Shown here one piece after another: positions 1 to 7,337 of a DNA stretch of 34,362 nucleotides. The translations under genes and the position numbers were made by a program. Source of the stretch: JBKHJZ01 sp046537875. Lineage in GTDB: Bacteria > Actinomycetota > Acidimicrobiia > Acidimicrobiales > VFJN01. Location: positions 1-34,362 of the forward strand of contig JBKHJZ010000016.1 of the NCBI GenBank assembly GCA_046537875.1. Reading direction: 5' to 3'. A model generated the notes under the pieces. The model searched no databases. It saw nothing but the letters and a program-made list of their open reading frames with translations, and was not told where the DNA came from. How positions within the stretch are numbered: position 1 is the stretch's first letter; the number at the start of each line of letters is the position of its first letter.

Positions 1-142
1 CCCCGGCACCGGACCCCGCCCCATGGTCCCCCCACACCACCCCGACCACCCCGACCACCAACCCAAGCACCCACCACCCGGCGACCACCAGCCGCCCGGT
101 GACCACCAGCCGCCGGGTGACCCGCCCCCGTAGCCCGGCCAC
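1..142 (-). CDS. Possible N-terminal part of a membrane protein, cut by the window edge
   Basis: A reading frame opens at a GTG (142-140) on the minus strand and stays open to the left edge. Its first residues are basic (LRGRVTRR), followed by a Val/Leu/Gly-rich stretch (VVTGRLVVAGWWVLGLVVG) that would pass as a transmembrane helix, then a Gly-rich tail. Third codon positions are almost all G or C, as in real genes here. The same DNA contains short tandem repeats, so the hydrophobic run could be a by-product of a repetitive GC-rich stretch. It would lie 113 bp downstream of the iclR stop on the same strand. No family is recognised and confidence is low. Confidence 0.25.
   Translation of the reverse strand, partial: MAGLRGRVTRRLVVTGRLVVAGWWVLGLVVGVVGVVWGDHGAGSGAG
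79..114. repeat. Two tandem 18-bp units
   Basis: Two adjacent 18-bp units (79-96 and 97-114) differ at one base and share the core GACCACCAGCCGCC. The preceding 60 bases are also rich in short CCACCCCGACC-type repeats. This is the left, low-complexity end of the window. Confidence 0.6.
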
Positions 143-255
143 CCGGCTCCCGGACACCCCCGGGTGGCCGCGCCATCGGCGGCCCGGGCCGCGAACCGCT
201 TCCCAGGCCACGCGGGGACCCACCGACGGACGACCCGGGTTGCCTGGGCCCTGCG

Positions 256-1035
256 TCAGCCGCGGCCCGCGACCGGCGACCGCAGGTTCCGAGACACCCG
301 CGCCGCCGCCTCCGCCACCGCGCGGCCGTACAGGGCGCCGGGATCCCGGGTCGTCCGGTCGATCGGACCGCTCACGCTGACGGCCGCCAGCACGCGGCCC
401 GACGCATCGACCACCGGTGAGCTCACCGAGGCCACGCCCGCCTGGCGCTCCCCCACACTGGCCGCCCACCCCGGCATGGTGGTGCCGCCCTCCCCGTGGC
501 CTACCGAGCCGCCGGCGGCCGAACCAGTGCCAGCCGCACCAGTGCCGGCCGAACCGCTGCCGGCCGAATCGCCGCCCCCCGCACCGGCCGTACCCCCCGC
601 GCCGCTCAGCACGCGGCCCGCCGAGCCCCGATCGAGCGGCAGGCGCGCCCCGACGGGCACGATCGTGCGCAGCTCGTGCGGCGCCTCCAACGACTCGACG
701 CACACCCGCTCCTCGCCATCGCGCACGTACAGCTGCACCGACTCGCCGGTCTGCTCCCGCAGCCACACGAGCGCCGGCCGCGCCCCCAGCCAGCCCGGCA
801 CCGCCTCCGCTGCGGCGTGTCCCAGTCCGATGAGGCGCAGGCCCAACATGAAGCGCCCGCTGTCGTCCCGGCGCACCAGCCCGTGCGCACCCAGGGCCAC
901 GGCCAGCCGGTGCGCGGTGGCCCGCGACAGCCCGGTGGCGGCCACCAGCTCGCCCAGCGACAGCGGCCCTGGCTCGAGCGCGCCCAGCACCGCCATCGCC
1001 TTGTCGAGCACACCCACACCGCTTACACTGTCCAT
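256..1035 (-). CDS. IclR-family transcriptional regulator divergent from leuCD
   Basis: A 259-residue IclR-type regulator. An N-terminal winged helix-turn-helix lies at about residues 10-60 (recognition helix around LSRATAHRLAVAL) and an IclR effector-binding domain follows from about 75 to 250. Between the family motifs GSAGRVLS and GWAASVGERQAGVASVSSPV there is an unusual insert of about 40 Gly/Ala/Ser residues (about 144-186). Its position, divergent from leuCD, matches the LtbR/NdgR-type IclR regulators of actinobacterial leucine biosynthesis, so control of leuCD is the likely role (inference from context). A TAAGCT hexamer (1050-1045) lies 9 nt upstream of the ATG, and the inverted repeat at 1040-1055 overlaps it, which suggests autoregulation. 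Confidence 0.88.
   Translation of the reverse strand: MDSVSGVGVLDKAMAVLGALEPGPLSLGELVAATGLSRATAHRLAVALGAHGLVRRDDSGRFMLGLRLIGLGHAAAEAVPGWLGARPALVWLREQTGESVQLYVRDGEERVCVESLEAPHELRTIVPVGARLPLDRGSAGRVLSGAGGTAGAGGGDSAGSGSAGTGAAGTGSAAGGSVGHGEGGTTMPGWAASVGERQAGVASVSSPVVDASGRVLAAVSVSGPIDRTTRDPGALYGRAVAEAAARVSRNLRSPVAGRG
1001..1029 (+). promoter_or_regulatory. Candidate leuC promoter
   Basis: TTGTCG (1001-1006) and TACACT (1024-1029) are separated by exactly 17 bp, a good match to a housekeeping actinobacterial promoter. The start site would be near 1036, giving leuC a leader of about 108 nt. The promoter lies inside the 5' end of the divergent iclR gene. Confidence 0.5.
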
Positions 1036-1039
1036 TCTC

Positions 1040-1055
1040 TGGGCAGCTTATCCCA
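1040..1055. promoter_or_regulatory. Operator-like inverted repeat in the iclR-leuC intergenic region
   Basis: TGGG-N8-CCCA forms a 16-bp dyad that overlaps the likely -10 of iclR (1050-1045). It lies just downstream of the predicted leuC start site, where a repressor could block both genes. A wider TCTC/GAGA dyad (1037-1040 and 1062-1065) surrounds it. Binding by the adjacent IclR protein is inferred from position only. Confidence 0.4.
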
Positions 1056-1143
1056 CATCGTGAGAAAGCCGGCGAGATCACATCGAGACACAGCCGGTGG
1101 GCTGGCCACCACAGCGACCGCCGCACAGGAAGCGCGTACACCG

Positions 1144-2550
1144 ATGTCCGCATCCCGCACGCTGAGCCAGAAGGTCTGGGACCGCCACGTCGTCCACGCC
1201 GCAGAGGGCGAACCGGACCTGCTCTACATCGATCTCCACCTGGTCCACGAGGTCACCTCGCCGCAGGCGTTCGACGGCCTGCGGCTCGCCGGCCGCTCCG
1301 TCCGGCGCCCCGACCTCACCGTCGCCACCATGGACCACAACGTGCCCACGTCGGGCATCGGCGGGCCGATCGCCGACTCGATCTCCGCCACCCAGATGCA
1401 GGTGCTCCGCGCCAACTGCGAGGAGTTCGGCATCACCCTCTACCCGATGGGCGACCCCGGCCAGGGCATCGTGCACATCATCGGCCCCGAGCAGGGGCTC
1501 ACGCAGCCGGGCATGACGATCGTGTGCGGCGACAGCCACACCTCCACCCACGGGGCGTTCGGTGCCCTGGCCTTCGGCATCGGCACCAGCGAGGTCGAGC
1601 ACGTGCTGGCCACGCAGACCCTTCACCAGCGGCGACCGGGCTCGATGGCGGTGACCGTCGAGGGTGAGCTGCCCGAGGGCGCCACCGCCAAGGACGTGAT
1701 CCTCGCCGTCATCGGCCGCATCGGCACCGGCGGCGGCATCGGCTCGATCATCGAGTACCGCGGGCCGGTCATCCGCTCGCTGTCGATGGAGGGCCGCATG
1801 ACGGTCTGCAACATGTCGATCGAGGCGGGCGCCAAGGCAGGGCTCGTCGCACCCGACGACACCACGTTCTCCTACCTGGAGGGTCGCCGGCACGCCCCCA
1901 GCGGCGCGGCGTGGGAGCGGGCCCTCGACGACTGGCGCGCCCTCGCCACCGACGAGGGCGCGAGCTTCGACAAGGAGGTCGTGCTCGACGGCTCCGAGAT
2001 CGTGCCCCACGTCTCCTGGGGCACGAACCCCGGCCAGGTGATCCCGATCGGCGCCGACGTCCCCGACCCCGACGCCTTCGCCGATCCCTCCGAGCGCGAC
2101 GCGGCACACCGGGCGCTCGACTACATGGGGCTCGTCGCGGGCACGCCCATGCGAAAGATCCCCGTCGACACCGTGTTCATCGGCTCGTGCACCAACGGGC
2201 GCCTCGAGGACCTGCGAGCCGTGGCCCGGGTCGCCGAGGGCCGCACGGTGGCGTCCGGCGTGCGCACCCTGGTCGTTCCCGGCTCGCACGCGGTCAAGGC
2301 CCACGCCGAGGCCGAGGGGATCGACCGGGTCCTGCGGGCCGCCGGGTTCGACTGGCGCGAGCCCGGGTGCTCGATGTGCCTGGCCATGAACCCCGACAAG
2401 CTGGCGCCGGGCGAGCGCTGCGCCTCCACCAGCAACCGCAACTTCGAGGGCCGCCAGGGCCGCGGCGGGCGCACCCACCTGGTGTCGCCGGCGGTCGCCG
2501 CGGCCACCGCCATCGCCGGCACCTTCGCCACGCCGGCCGACCTCACCTGA
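1144..2550 (+). CDS. leuC: 3-isopropylmalate dehydratase large subunit
   Basis: A 468-residue aconitase-family subunit that isomerises 2-isopropylmalate to 3-isopropylmalate together with LeuD. The three [4Fe-4S] ligands are visible as Cys349 (GSCTNGR) and Cys409/Cys412 (CSMC), with family spacing. Other signatures include TMDHNVPT and CGDSHTSTHGAFG near the N-terminus and an R-rich C-terminal substrate region (SNRNFEGRQGRGGRTHLVSP). The ATG at 1144 gives the usual N-terminus (TLSQKVWDRHVV) and has AGGAA about 12 nt upstream. The open frame extends further upstream but runs antisense to iclR. leuD follows after 20 bp in the same operon. Confidence 0.97.
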   Translation: MSASRTLSQKVWDRHVVHAAEGEPDLLYIDLHLVHEVTSPQAFDGLRLAGRSVRRPDLTVATMDHNVPTSGIGGPIADSISATQMQVLRANCEEFGITLYPMGDPGQGIVHIIGPEQGLTQPGMTIVCGDSHTSTHGAFGALAFGIGTSEVEHVLATQTLHQRRPGSMAVTVEGELPEGATAKDVILAVIGRIGTGGGIGSIIEYRGPVIRSLSMEGRMTVCNMSIEAGAKAGLVAPDDTTFSYLEGRRHAPSGAAWERALDDWRALATDEGASFDKEVVLDGSEIVPHVSWGTNPGQVIPIGADVPDPDAFADPSERDAAHRALDYMGLVAGTPMRKIPVDTVFIGSCTNGRLEDLRAVARVAEGRTVASGVRTLVVPGSHAVKAHAEAEGIDRVLRAAGFDWREPGCSMCLAMNPDKLAPGERCASTSNRNFEGRQGRGGRTHLVSPAVAAATAIAGTFATPADLT

Positions 2551-2570
2551 ACCACCACGGGAGCACGACG

Positions 2571-3164
2571 ATGAACCCCGTCCGAGTCGTCCAGGGCACC
2601 GCGGTCCCGCTGGCCCGGTCCGATGTCGACACCGATCAGATCATCCCCGCCGAGTGGCTCAAGCGCGTCGAGCGCACGGGCTTCGGCCGTGGCCTGTTCT
2701 CCACCTGGCGCGACGACCGCGACTTCGTGCTCAACGACGAGCGGTACGCGGGCGCCAGGATCCTGGTGGCCGGGCCGAACTTCGGCACCGGGTCGTCACG
2801 GGAGCACGCCGTGTGGGCGATCCTGGACTACGGCTTCGAGGCCGTGATCAGCCCCCGCTTCGGCGACATCTTCCGCAACAACGCCACGAAGAACGGGCTG
2901 GTGCCCGTCGTGGTTCCCGGCGACGTGGGCGAGACGCTCCTGCGGGCCATCGAGGACGATCCCGGCCTCGAGCTCACGATCGACGTCGACCGCCGGACGC
3001 TCAGCGTGCCGGCACGGGGCATCGAGTGCAGCTTCCCGCTCGACGACGCCACCCGCGAGCGCTTCCTCGAGGGGCTGGACGACATCGCGATCACGCTGCG
3101 CCACGCCGACGCCATCGACCGGTTCGAGACGGCGCGCCCGGACTGGCTTCCGGCGGCCGGCTGA
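2571..3164 (+). CDS. leuD: 3-isopropylmalate dehydratase small subunit
   Basis: A 197-residue swivel-domain subunit that completes the isopropylmalate isomerase with LeuC. It shows the family motifs DVDTDQIIPAEWLKR near the N-terminus, GPNFGTGSSREHAVWAL-like residues (here AVWAILDYG), and SPRFGDIFRNNATKNGLVPV. The ATG is preceded by GGGAG. It begins 20 bp after leuC, so the two are co-transcribed. leuB, the next pathway step, is not in the window. Confidence 0.96.
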   Translation: MNPVRVVQGTAVPLARSDVDTDQIIPAEWLKRVERTGFGRGLFSTWRDDRDFVLNDERYAGARILVAGPNFGTGSSREHAVWAILDYGFEAVISPRFGDIFRNNATKNGLVPVVVPGDVGETLLRAIEDDPGLELTIDVDRRTLSVPARGIECSFPLDDATRERFLEGLDDIAITLRHADAIDRFETARPDWLPAAG

Positions 3165-3188
3165 GCGCCGGCCCCCGCCGCGCGGCGC
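3165..3188. other. GC-rich hairpin between convergent leuD and anti-sigma gene
   Basis: GCGCCG (3165-3170) pairs with CGGCGC (3183-3188) around a 12-nt loop, directly after the leuD stop. No T-run follows. It may end transcription of leuD, but the evidence is only the symmetry and the convergent arrangement. Confidence 0.3.
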
Positions 3189-3222
3189 CGGAACGACGGC
3201 GGCACCGGTTGACCGCGCCGGT

Positions 3223-3639
3223 TCAGAAGTCGGCGAGCAGGCGTGCGTCGTCGAGGAGCGACTGCACGAGCACCACCCGGGTGCCGGCCGGTGAGCTCCG
3301 CACGTCCACCTCGTCCACCAGCGCCTCCATGATCGCGAGCCCACGGTGACCCGTGTCGTCCGCTGCCGGCATCCGGGGATGTGTCGGGGGTTGGAAGCCC
3401 CGGCCCGCATCCGTCACCATGACGGTGCACGACCGGGAGTCGATGATGATCCGCACTCCGAACGTGTCACCGGCCGCGTGGAGGATCGCATTGTTGAAGG
3501 CCTCGGCCGCCGCCAGCACGAGGCGATCCACCGTCTCCGGCGCTGCGCCGGTCGACCGGACCGCGTGACGAACGAACGCACGAGCAGCAGGAACGGCGGC
3601 GGGCTCCCGCCGGAAGCTGGTGCTCGCACGCACATCCAT
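3223..3639 (-). CDS. RsbW-like anti-sigma factor / GHKL serine kinase
   Basis: A 138-residue GHKL (histidine-kinase-like) ATPase of the RsbW/SpoIIAB type. Such proteins bind a sigma factor or phosphorylate a STAS antagonist. The ATP-binding boxes are intact: N-box E46-N50 (AEAFNNAILHA), G1 box D77-A-G-R-G-F82 and G2 box G97-HRGLAIM. The chosen ATG (3639) follows GGAG closely; a longer frame reaches 3744 but overlaps the divergent gene. A strong SigF/SigB-like promoter sits immediately upstream, so the gene is probably part of the SigF regulon. Partner candidates are the SigF encoded at 4100 and the STAS protein at 5187. Which protein it inhibits or phosphorylates cannot be told from sequence. 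Confidence 0.85.
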   Translation of the reverse strand: MDVRASTSFRREPAAVPAARAFVRHAVRSTGAAPETVDRLVLAAAEAFNNAILHAAGDTFGVRIIIDSRSCTVMVTDAGRGFQPPTHPRMPAADDTGHRGLAIMEALVDEVDVRSSPAGTRVVLVQSLLDDARLLADF

Positions 3640-3650
3640 CTCCGGCTGAC

Positions 3651-3676
3651 CTACCCCCCTGTATACGCTCACAAAC
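3651..3676 (-). promoter_or_regulatory. SigF/SigB-type promoter of the anti-sigma kinase gene
   Basis: Read on the minus strand, GTTT (3676-3673) is followed after 16 bp by GGGTAG (3656-3651). This matches the general-stress sigma consensus known for mycobacterial SigF and Streptomyces SigB (GTTT-N14-17-GGGTA). The start codon at 3639 lies about 11 nt after the -10, so the transcript would have a very short leader. The site lies next to the sigF gene itself, which implies a feedback loop. Confidence 0.6.
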
Positions 3677-3713
3677 GCACCGCACCAGCCGCTCAGAGAA
3701 CGCGCAGGATCGC

Positions 3714-4103
3714 ATGCCCACCCCCCGCCCCGTCCAGTTGACAACGCCGGCGCAGCGCAGCAGCGTCCGCCTCGCGCGCCTGGTGGCGGCGGGTGTGGCC
3801 GCCGACGTGGGCCTCACCGTCGACGACACCGAAGACCTGCGGGTCGCGGTCAGCGAGCTGGTCGCGCTGCTGGTCGAGGGCGCGCCCGACCCGGAGGCCG
3901 ACCTCGAGGTGACCTTCCGCGGGGCGCCCGGGCAGGTGGTGGTCGAGGGGCGCCGCGACCCCGCGGGTCCGGCCGGCGACGGCGCCACCGTCGACGACCT
4001 CGCCCTCGAGCTCCTGCGCGTGATGGTCGACGAGCACTCGTTCACGGCCGACGGGGACGGCCGCCGCTTCCACCTGGTGAAGCGGGCCCGGACGACCGTA
4101 TGA
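3714..4103 (+). CDS. UsfX-like anti-SigF factor with degenerate ATPase fold
   Basis: A 129-residue protein resembling mycobacterial UsfX/RsbW, the anti-sigma factor encoded just ahead of sigF. The stretch EDLRVAVSELVALLVEG corresponds to the N-box helix, but the Asn expected four residues after Glu is Leu. No DxGxG G1 box is visible, so ATP binding or kinase activity is doubtful. The C-terminal pattern LALELLRVMVDEHSFTADGDGRRFHLVKRA fits the end of this family. Its stop overlaps the sigF start by 4 nt (ATGA), which indicates translational coupling and roughly equal amounts of inhibitor and sigma factor. The ATG has AGGA about 5 nt upstream. Confidence 0.78.
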   Translation: MPTPRPVQLTTPAQRSSVRLARLVAAGVAADVGLTVDDTEDLRVAVSELVALLVEGAPDPEADLEVTFRGAPGQVVVEGRRDPAGPAGDGATVDDLALELLRVMVDEHSFTADGDGRRFHLVKRARTTV

Positions 4104-4840
4104 CCTACGACGAGCAGGAGCTCGACGACCTCTTCCACGCCTACGGGGCCACCCGGGACCGTGCGGTGCGGAACCGATTGGTCGAGGCGCATCGCGGGCT
4201 GGCTGCCTCGATCGCCAACGACTACCGGGGGCGGGGAGTCGAGCTGGACGACCTCATCCAGATCGCGCTGCTCGGCACCCTCAAGGCCATCGAGCGCTAC
4301 GACCCCGACCGCGGCATCCCCTTCTCCTCGTTCGCCAGCCGCACGGTCAACGGCGAGATCAAGCGGTACTTCCGCGACCGCACGTGGGCGGTGCGGCCGC
4401 CGCGCACCGCCCAGGAACGGCACCTCGACCTGCGGCGCGCATCGGCGGCGCTGTCGGCCCGCCTCGGGCGGGCTCCCACGGTCGCCGAGCTCGCCGCCGA
4501 GATGGGCATCGACGAGGACGAGGTGCTGGACGCGATGGAGGCCGGCGCCGCCTACCGGGCGACCAGCCTCGATGCCCGCCGTCCGGGCGACGACGAGGGA
4601 ACCTCGCTCGCCGAGCGACTCCCCGGCGCCGACACGGCCAACCGTCCGGTCGAGATGCGGGTGCTGGTCGGGCAGCTGCTCCGGCGGCTGCCCGACCGCG
4701 AGGCCACGATCCTGCGGCTGCGCTACTACGACGAGCTCACCCAGAGCGAGATCGCGGACCGCCTGGGCATCAGCCAGATGCACGTCTCGCGGCTCATCCG
4801 GCGCTGCCTGATCGACCTGCGCGAGGCGCTCGATCGCTGA
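4100..4840 (+). CDS. sigF: RNA polymerase sigma factor, SigF/SigB (general stress) family
   Basis: A 246-residue group-3 sigma factor of the SigB/SigF/SigG branch. Region 2 covers about residues 25-95 (GVELDDLIQIALLGTLKAIERYDPDRG, then FSSFASRTVNGEIKRYFRD). Region 3 follows (RPPRTAQE through PTVAELAAEMGIDEDEV), and region 4 carries a C-terminal helix-turn-helix (TQSEIADRLGISQMHVSRLIRR). The ATGA overlap with the upstream anti-sigma gene reproduces the usfX-sigF arrangement of mycobacteria. The protein should direct polymerase to GTTT/GGGTA promoters such as the one at 3651-3676. The gene converges on the STAS gene, with a symmetric hairpin between them. Confidence 0.93.
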   Translation: MTYDEQELDDLFHAYGATRDRAVRNRLVEAHRGLAASIANDYRGRGVELDDLIQIALLGTLKAIERYDPDRGIPFSSFASRTVNGEIKRYFRDRTWAVRPPRTAQERHLDLRRASAALSARLGRAPTVAELAAEMGIDEDEVLDAMEAGAAYRATSLDARRPGDDEGTSLAERLPGADTANRPVEMRVLVGQLLRRLPDREATILRLRYYDELTQSEIADRLGISQMHVSRLIRRCLIDLREALDR

Positions 4841-4843
4841 GCC

Positions 4844-4862
4844 GAACCCGTTGCCCGGGTTC
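4844..4862. terminator. Symmetric hairpin between convergent sigF and STAS gene
   Basis: GAACCCG (4844-4850) pairs perfectly with CGGGTTC (4856-4862) around a 5-nt loop. It fills the 20-bp gap between the two stop codons and enters the STAS stop. It could serve both genes as a terminator, although no T-run follows. Confidence 0.5.
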
Positions 4863-5187
4863 AGCCGCCCTCGACCACGAGCAGGTCGTCGAGGCGCGTG
4901 ATCTCGAACAGGCGCATGACCGGCGGCGGTACCGACCGGAGCACGAACCGTCCGCCTCTGGCCTCGACGTAGCGGTGGAGCGACACCAGCGCACCGAGAC
5001 CACTGGAGTCGACGAACCCCACCTCGCGGAGATCGAGCACGAGCCGTACCACGCCCCCGTCGGCACGATCCGAGAGCTCCGCCTTCACGTGATCGGCCGT
5101 GAGGATGTCGAGATCGCCCGCCACCCGGGCGACGACGACCCCGTCGCTCTCCTCCACGATCTCGAGGCTCGCCTGCTCGCTCGCCAT
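4861..5187 (-). CDS. STAS-domain anti-anti-sigma factor
   Basis: A 108-residue single-domain STAS protein of the SpoIIAA/RsbV type. The motif VDSSGLGALVSLHRY carries the conserved Ser that RsbW-type kinases phosphorylate. In its unphosphorylated form such a protein binds the anti-sigma factor and frees the sigma factor. With the kinase-like protein at 3223, the UsfX-like protein and SigF it completes a partner-switching module. The ATG at 5187 gives the normal N-terminus. A TAGCGT hexamer lies 7 nt upstream (5200-5195), so the mRNA may be leaderless. Confidence 0.9.
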   Translation of the reverse strand: MASEQASLEIVEESDGVVVARVAGDLDILTADHVKAELSDRADGGVVRLVLDLREVGFVDSSGLGALVSLHRYVEARGGRFVLRSVPPPVMRLFEITRLDDLLVVEGG

Positions 5188-5520
5188 CGGAAAGACGCTA
5201 GCCGAGCGGGCGGTCCGGAGCCTGTCGTGCGCGAGCCCCCCGCGGACACCGCCGGGCACGCCCGAGGGCCAGACGGATGCTCGCCTGCAACGGCTGTGAC
5301 TCCGCCTGCCCGGTGGGGCCATCGGCCGTCGGGACCGGGACGGGCCCGGTCCCGACGAATCGACCCGTCACGCGTACCCGGCCCAGGCCCGGGGCACGCG
5401 CTCGGCGTTCGACGGCCGCTGGAGGATCGCAGCGTACCACCGATGTGACATCGGTAACAGAGGTTTGCTGCGCGCTGCGGTTGCGTCGACCCTTTCCGTC
5501 GCTGGCAGGCCGGCCATGGA
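5188..5520. other. Gene-free interval between the STAS gene and leuA, with two dyads
   Basis: No convincing gene is seen in these 333 bp. They hold the STAS promoter region and, downstream of leuA on its strand, two strong dyads. The first is a perfect 12-bp hairpin with a 5-nt loop (5328-5339 pairs with 5345-5356). The second is a 17-bp palindrome ACCGATG-TGA-CATCGGT (5439-5455). The hairpin has no T-run. The palindrome has the size and symmetry of a repressor operator but no gene start lies close to it. Confidence 0.6.
5195..5200 (-). promoter_or_regulatory. Leaderless -10 hexamer of the STAS gene
   Basis: TAGCGT on the minus strand lies 7 nt before the ATG, the spacing expected when transcription starts at the start codon. 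No clear -35 is seen. Confidence 0.4.
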
Positions 5521-7236
5521 TCAGGGCTCGTGCCGCTCGACGACGTGCTCGTCGGCCCGCTGCCGGTTCACCGCCGAGACCACCGCCCGCAACGAGGCCG
5601 TCTCGATGCTCTCGTGGAGCCCGATGCCCCACCGCACGACGCCGTCGGATCGCTGGGTCTCGACGTACGCAGCGGCCACGGCATCCGATCCCGCGCCGAC
5701 GGCGTGCTCGCTGTAGTCCACCACGTCGATGTCGGCGCCGAGGTCGGCCTGCAGCCCGGCCACGAACGCCGCGATGGGCCCGTTGCCCTCACCGGTGATC
5801 GTCCGGTGCTCGCCGTCGACGAGCAGCTGCGCCACCACCTTCGAGCCCGACTCGCCGGTGGCCGACTCGTGCGACACCAGCTGGACCGGCGGGTCCTCGG
5901 GCAGGTACTCGGCCACGAACGCGTCCCACATCTGGGCCGGGCTGATCTCGGTGCCGCTGTCCTCGGTGATCCCCTGGATCGTCTTGGAGAACTCGATCTG
6001 GAGCCGGCGGGGCAGGTCGAGTCCGTGCTCGGTCGAGAGGATGTAGGCCACACCGCCCTTGCCCGACTGGCTGTTGACCCGGATCACCGCCTCGTAGGTG
6101 CGGCCGACGTGCTTCGGGTCGATCGGCAGGTACGGCACCTCCCAGGTGTCGTAGTCCTCGCCGAGTGCCGCGAAGCCCTTCCTGATGGCGTCCTGGTGGC
6201 TGCCGGAGAACGCCGTGTACACCAGATCGCCCACGTACGGGTGCCGGGGGTGGACCGGCAGCCGGTTGCAGTACTCGGCCACCCGCCGCAGGGCGTCGAT
6301 GTCGCCGATGTCGAGCCCGGGATCGACACCCTGGCTGAACAGGTTCATCGCCAGCGTGATCACGTCGACGTTGCCCGTGCGCTCGCCGTTGCCGAACAGC
6401 GTGCCCTCGACCCGGTCGGCGCCGGCCATCACCCCGAACTCGGCGGCGGCCACCGCGGTCCCCCGGTCGTTGTGCGGGTGCAGCGACAGGACGACCCGAT
6501 CGCGGTGGGGGATGTTGCGGTGGAAGTGCTCGATGACGTCGCCGTAGATGTTGGGCGTGTACATCTCGACGGTCGCCGGCAGGTTGAGGATGACCGGGTC
6601 GTCGACGTCGGGCTCGACCACGTCCATCACCGCCGCGCAGATCTCCACCGCGTACTCGATCTCGGTGCCGGTGAAGCTCTCGGGCGAGTACTCGTAGCGC
6701 ACCCGGGTGCCGGGCACGGTCTCCTCGAGCTTGCGGGCCAGGCGTGCCGCGTCGGTGGCGATCTGCGTGATCCCGTCGTAGTCGAGGCCGAAGACCACCC
6801 GGCGCTGGAGGATGGACGTCGAGTTGTAGAAGTGGACGATCGCCTGTCGCGCGCCCTTGATCGACTCATAGGTGCGCTCGATGAGCTCGGGGCGACATTG
6901 CGTGAGCACCTGGATCGTGACGTCGTCGGGGACCAGGTCCTCCTCGATCAACTGGCGTACGAAGTCGAAGTCGGGCTGGCTCGCCGAGGGGAAGCCCACC
7001 TCGATCTCCTTGAACCCCATCTGGACCAGCGTGTCGAACATGCGGCGCTTGCGGACGGGGTCCATCGGGTCGATGAGCGCCTGGTTGCCGTCCCGGAGGT
7101 CGACCGAGCACCACAGCGGCGCGCGCTCGATGCGCTGCGACGGCCACCGGCGGTCCGGAAGGTCGAGCGCGAGCGGACGGAACGGCCGGTACTTCTCGAA
7201 GGGCATCGGCTTCGGTGTCACGGGTTCGGGAGGCAT
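5521..7236 (-). CDS. leuA: 2-isopropylmalate synthase
   Basis: A 571-residue enzyme that condenses 2-ketoisovalerate with acetyl-CoA, the first committed step of leucine synthesis. The HMGL-like catalytic TIM barrel has the metal/substrate motif LRDGNQAL (residues 47-54) and the metal-binding HPHNDRGTAVAAAE. The C-terminal LeuA dimer/regulatory domain (about 430-560, with HESATGESGSKVVAQLLVDG) is where leucine feedback acts in the family. Length and the RRWPSQRI N-terminal segment fit the long actinobacterial form. The ATG at 7236 follows GAGAG. The open frame continues to 8034 but that part is the leader/attenuator and antisense sequence. Expression is predicted to depend on the attenuator at 7297-7436. 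Confidence 0.96.
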   Translation of the reverse strand: MPPEPVTPKPMPFEKYRPFRPLALDLPDRRWPSQRIERAPLWCSVDLRDGNQALIDPMDPVRKRRMFDTLVQMGFKEIEVGFPSASQPDFDFVRQLIEEDLVPDDVTIQVLTQCRPELIERTYESIKGARQAIVHFYNSTSILQRRVVFGLDYDGITQIATDAARLARKLEETVPGTRVRYEYSPESFTGTEIEYAVEICAAVMDVVEPDVDDPVILNLPATVEMYTPNIYGDVIEHFHRNIPHRDRVVLSLHPHNDRGTAVAAAEFGVMAGADRVEGTLFGNGERTGNVDVITLAMNLFSQGVDPGLDIGDIDALRRVAEYCNRLPVHPRHPYVGDLVYTAFSGSHQDAIRKGFAALGEDYDTWEVPYLPIDPKHVGRTYEAVIRVNSQSGKGGVAYILSTEHGLDLPRRLQIEFSKTIQGITEDSGTEISPAQMWDAFVAEYLPEDPPVQLVSHESATGESGSKVVAQLLVDGEHRTITGEGNGPIAAFVAGLQADLGADIDVVDYSEHAVGAGSDAVAAAYVETQRSDGVVRWGIGLHESIETASLRAVVSAVNRQRADEHVVERHEP

Positions 7237-7296
7237 CGCTCTCTCGCTCTCGGTGGCTGTCGGATGGGACGCTGCGCCGGGTTGGGTGGCCGCCGG

Positions 7297-7335
7297 AAAA
7301 CTCAAAAGCCTCCTGGCCGGATCGGCGCAGGAGGC
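7297..7335 (-). terminator. Intrinsic terminator of the leuA attenuator
   Basis: On the minus strand GCCTCCTG (7335-7328) pairs perfectly with CAGGAGGC (7315-7308). An inner GCCG/CGGC pairing with one bulge extends the stem, and TTTTGAGTTTT follows (7307-7297). It lies 60 nt before the leuA ATG and 29 nt after the leader-peptide stop, as expected for a transcription attenuator. Confidence 0.85.
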
Positions 7336-7337
7336 TC

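Noticed and set aside
1078..2478. Long antisense ORF opposite leuC, and similar ones opposite ilvB (20408-22369) and ilvD (26675-28498)
   Set aside because: Very high GC removes stop codons from antisense frames. The products are His/Arg/Val/Asp-rich without domain motifs, while the sense genes are certain.
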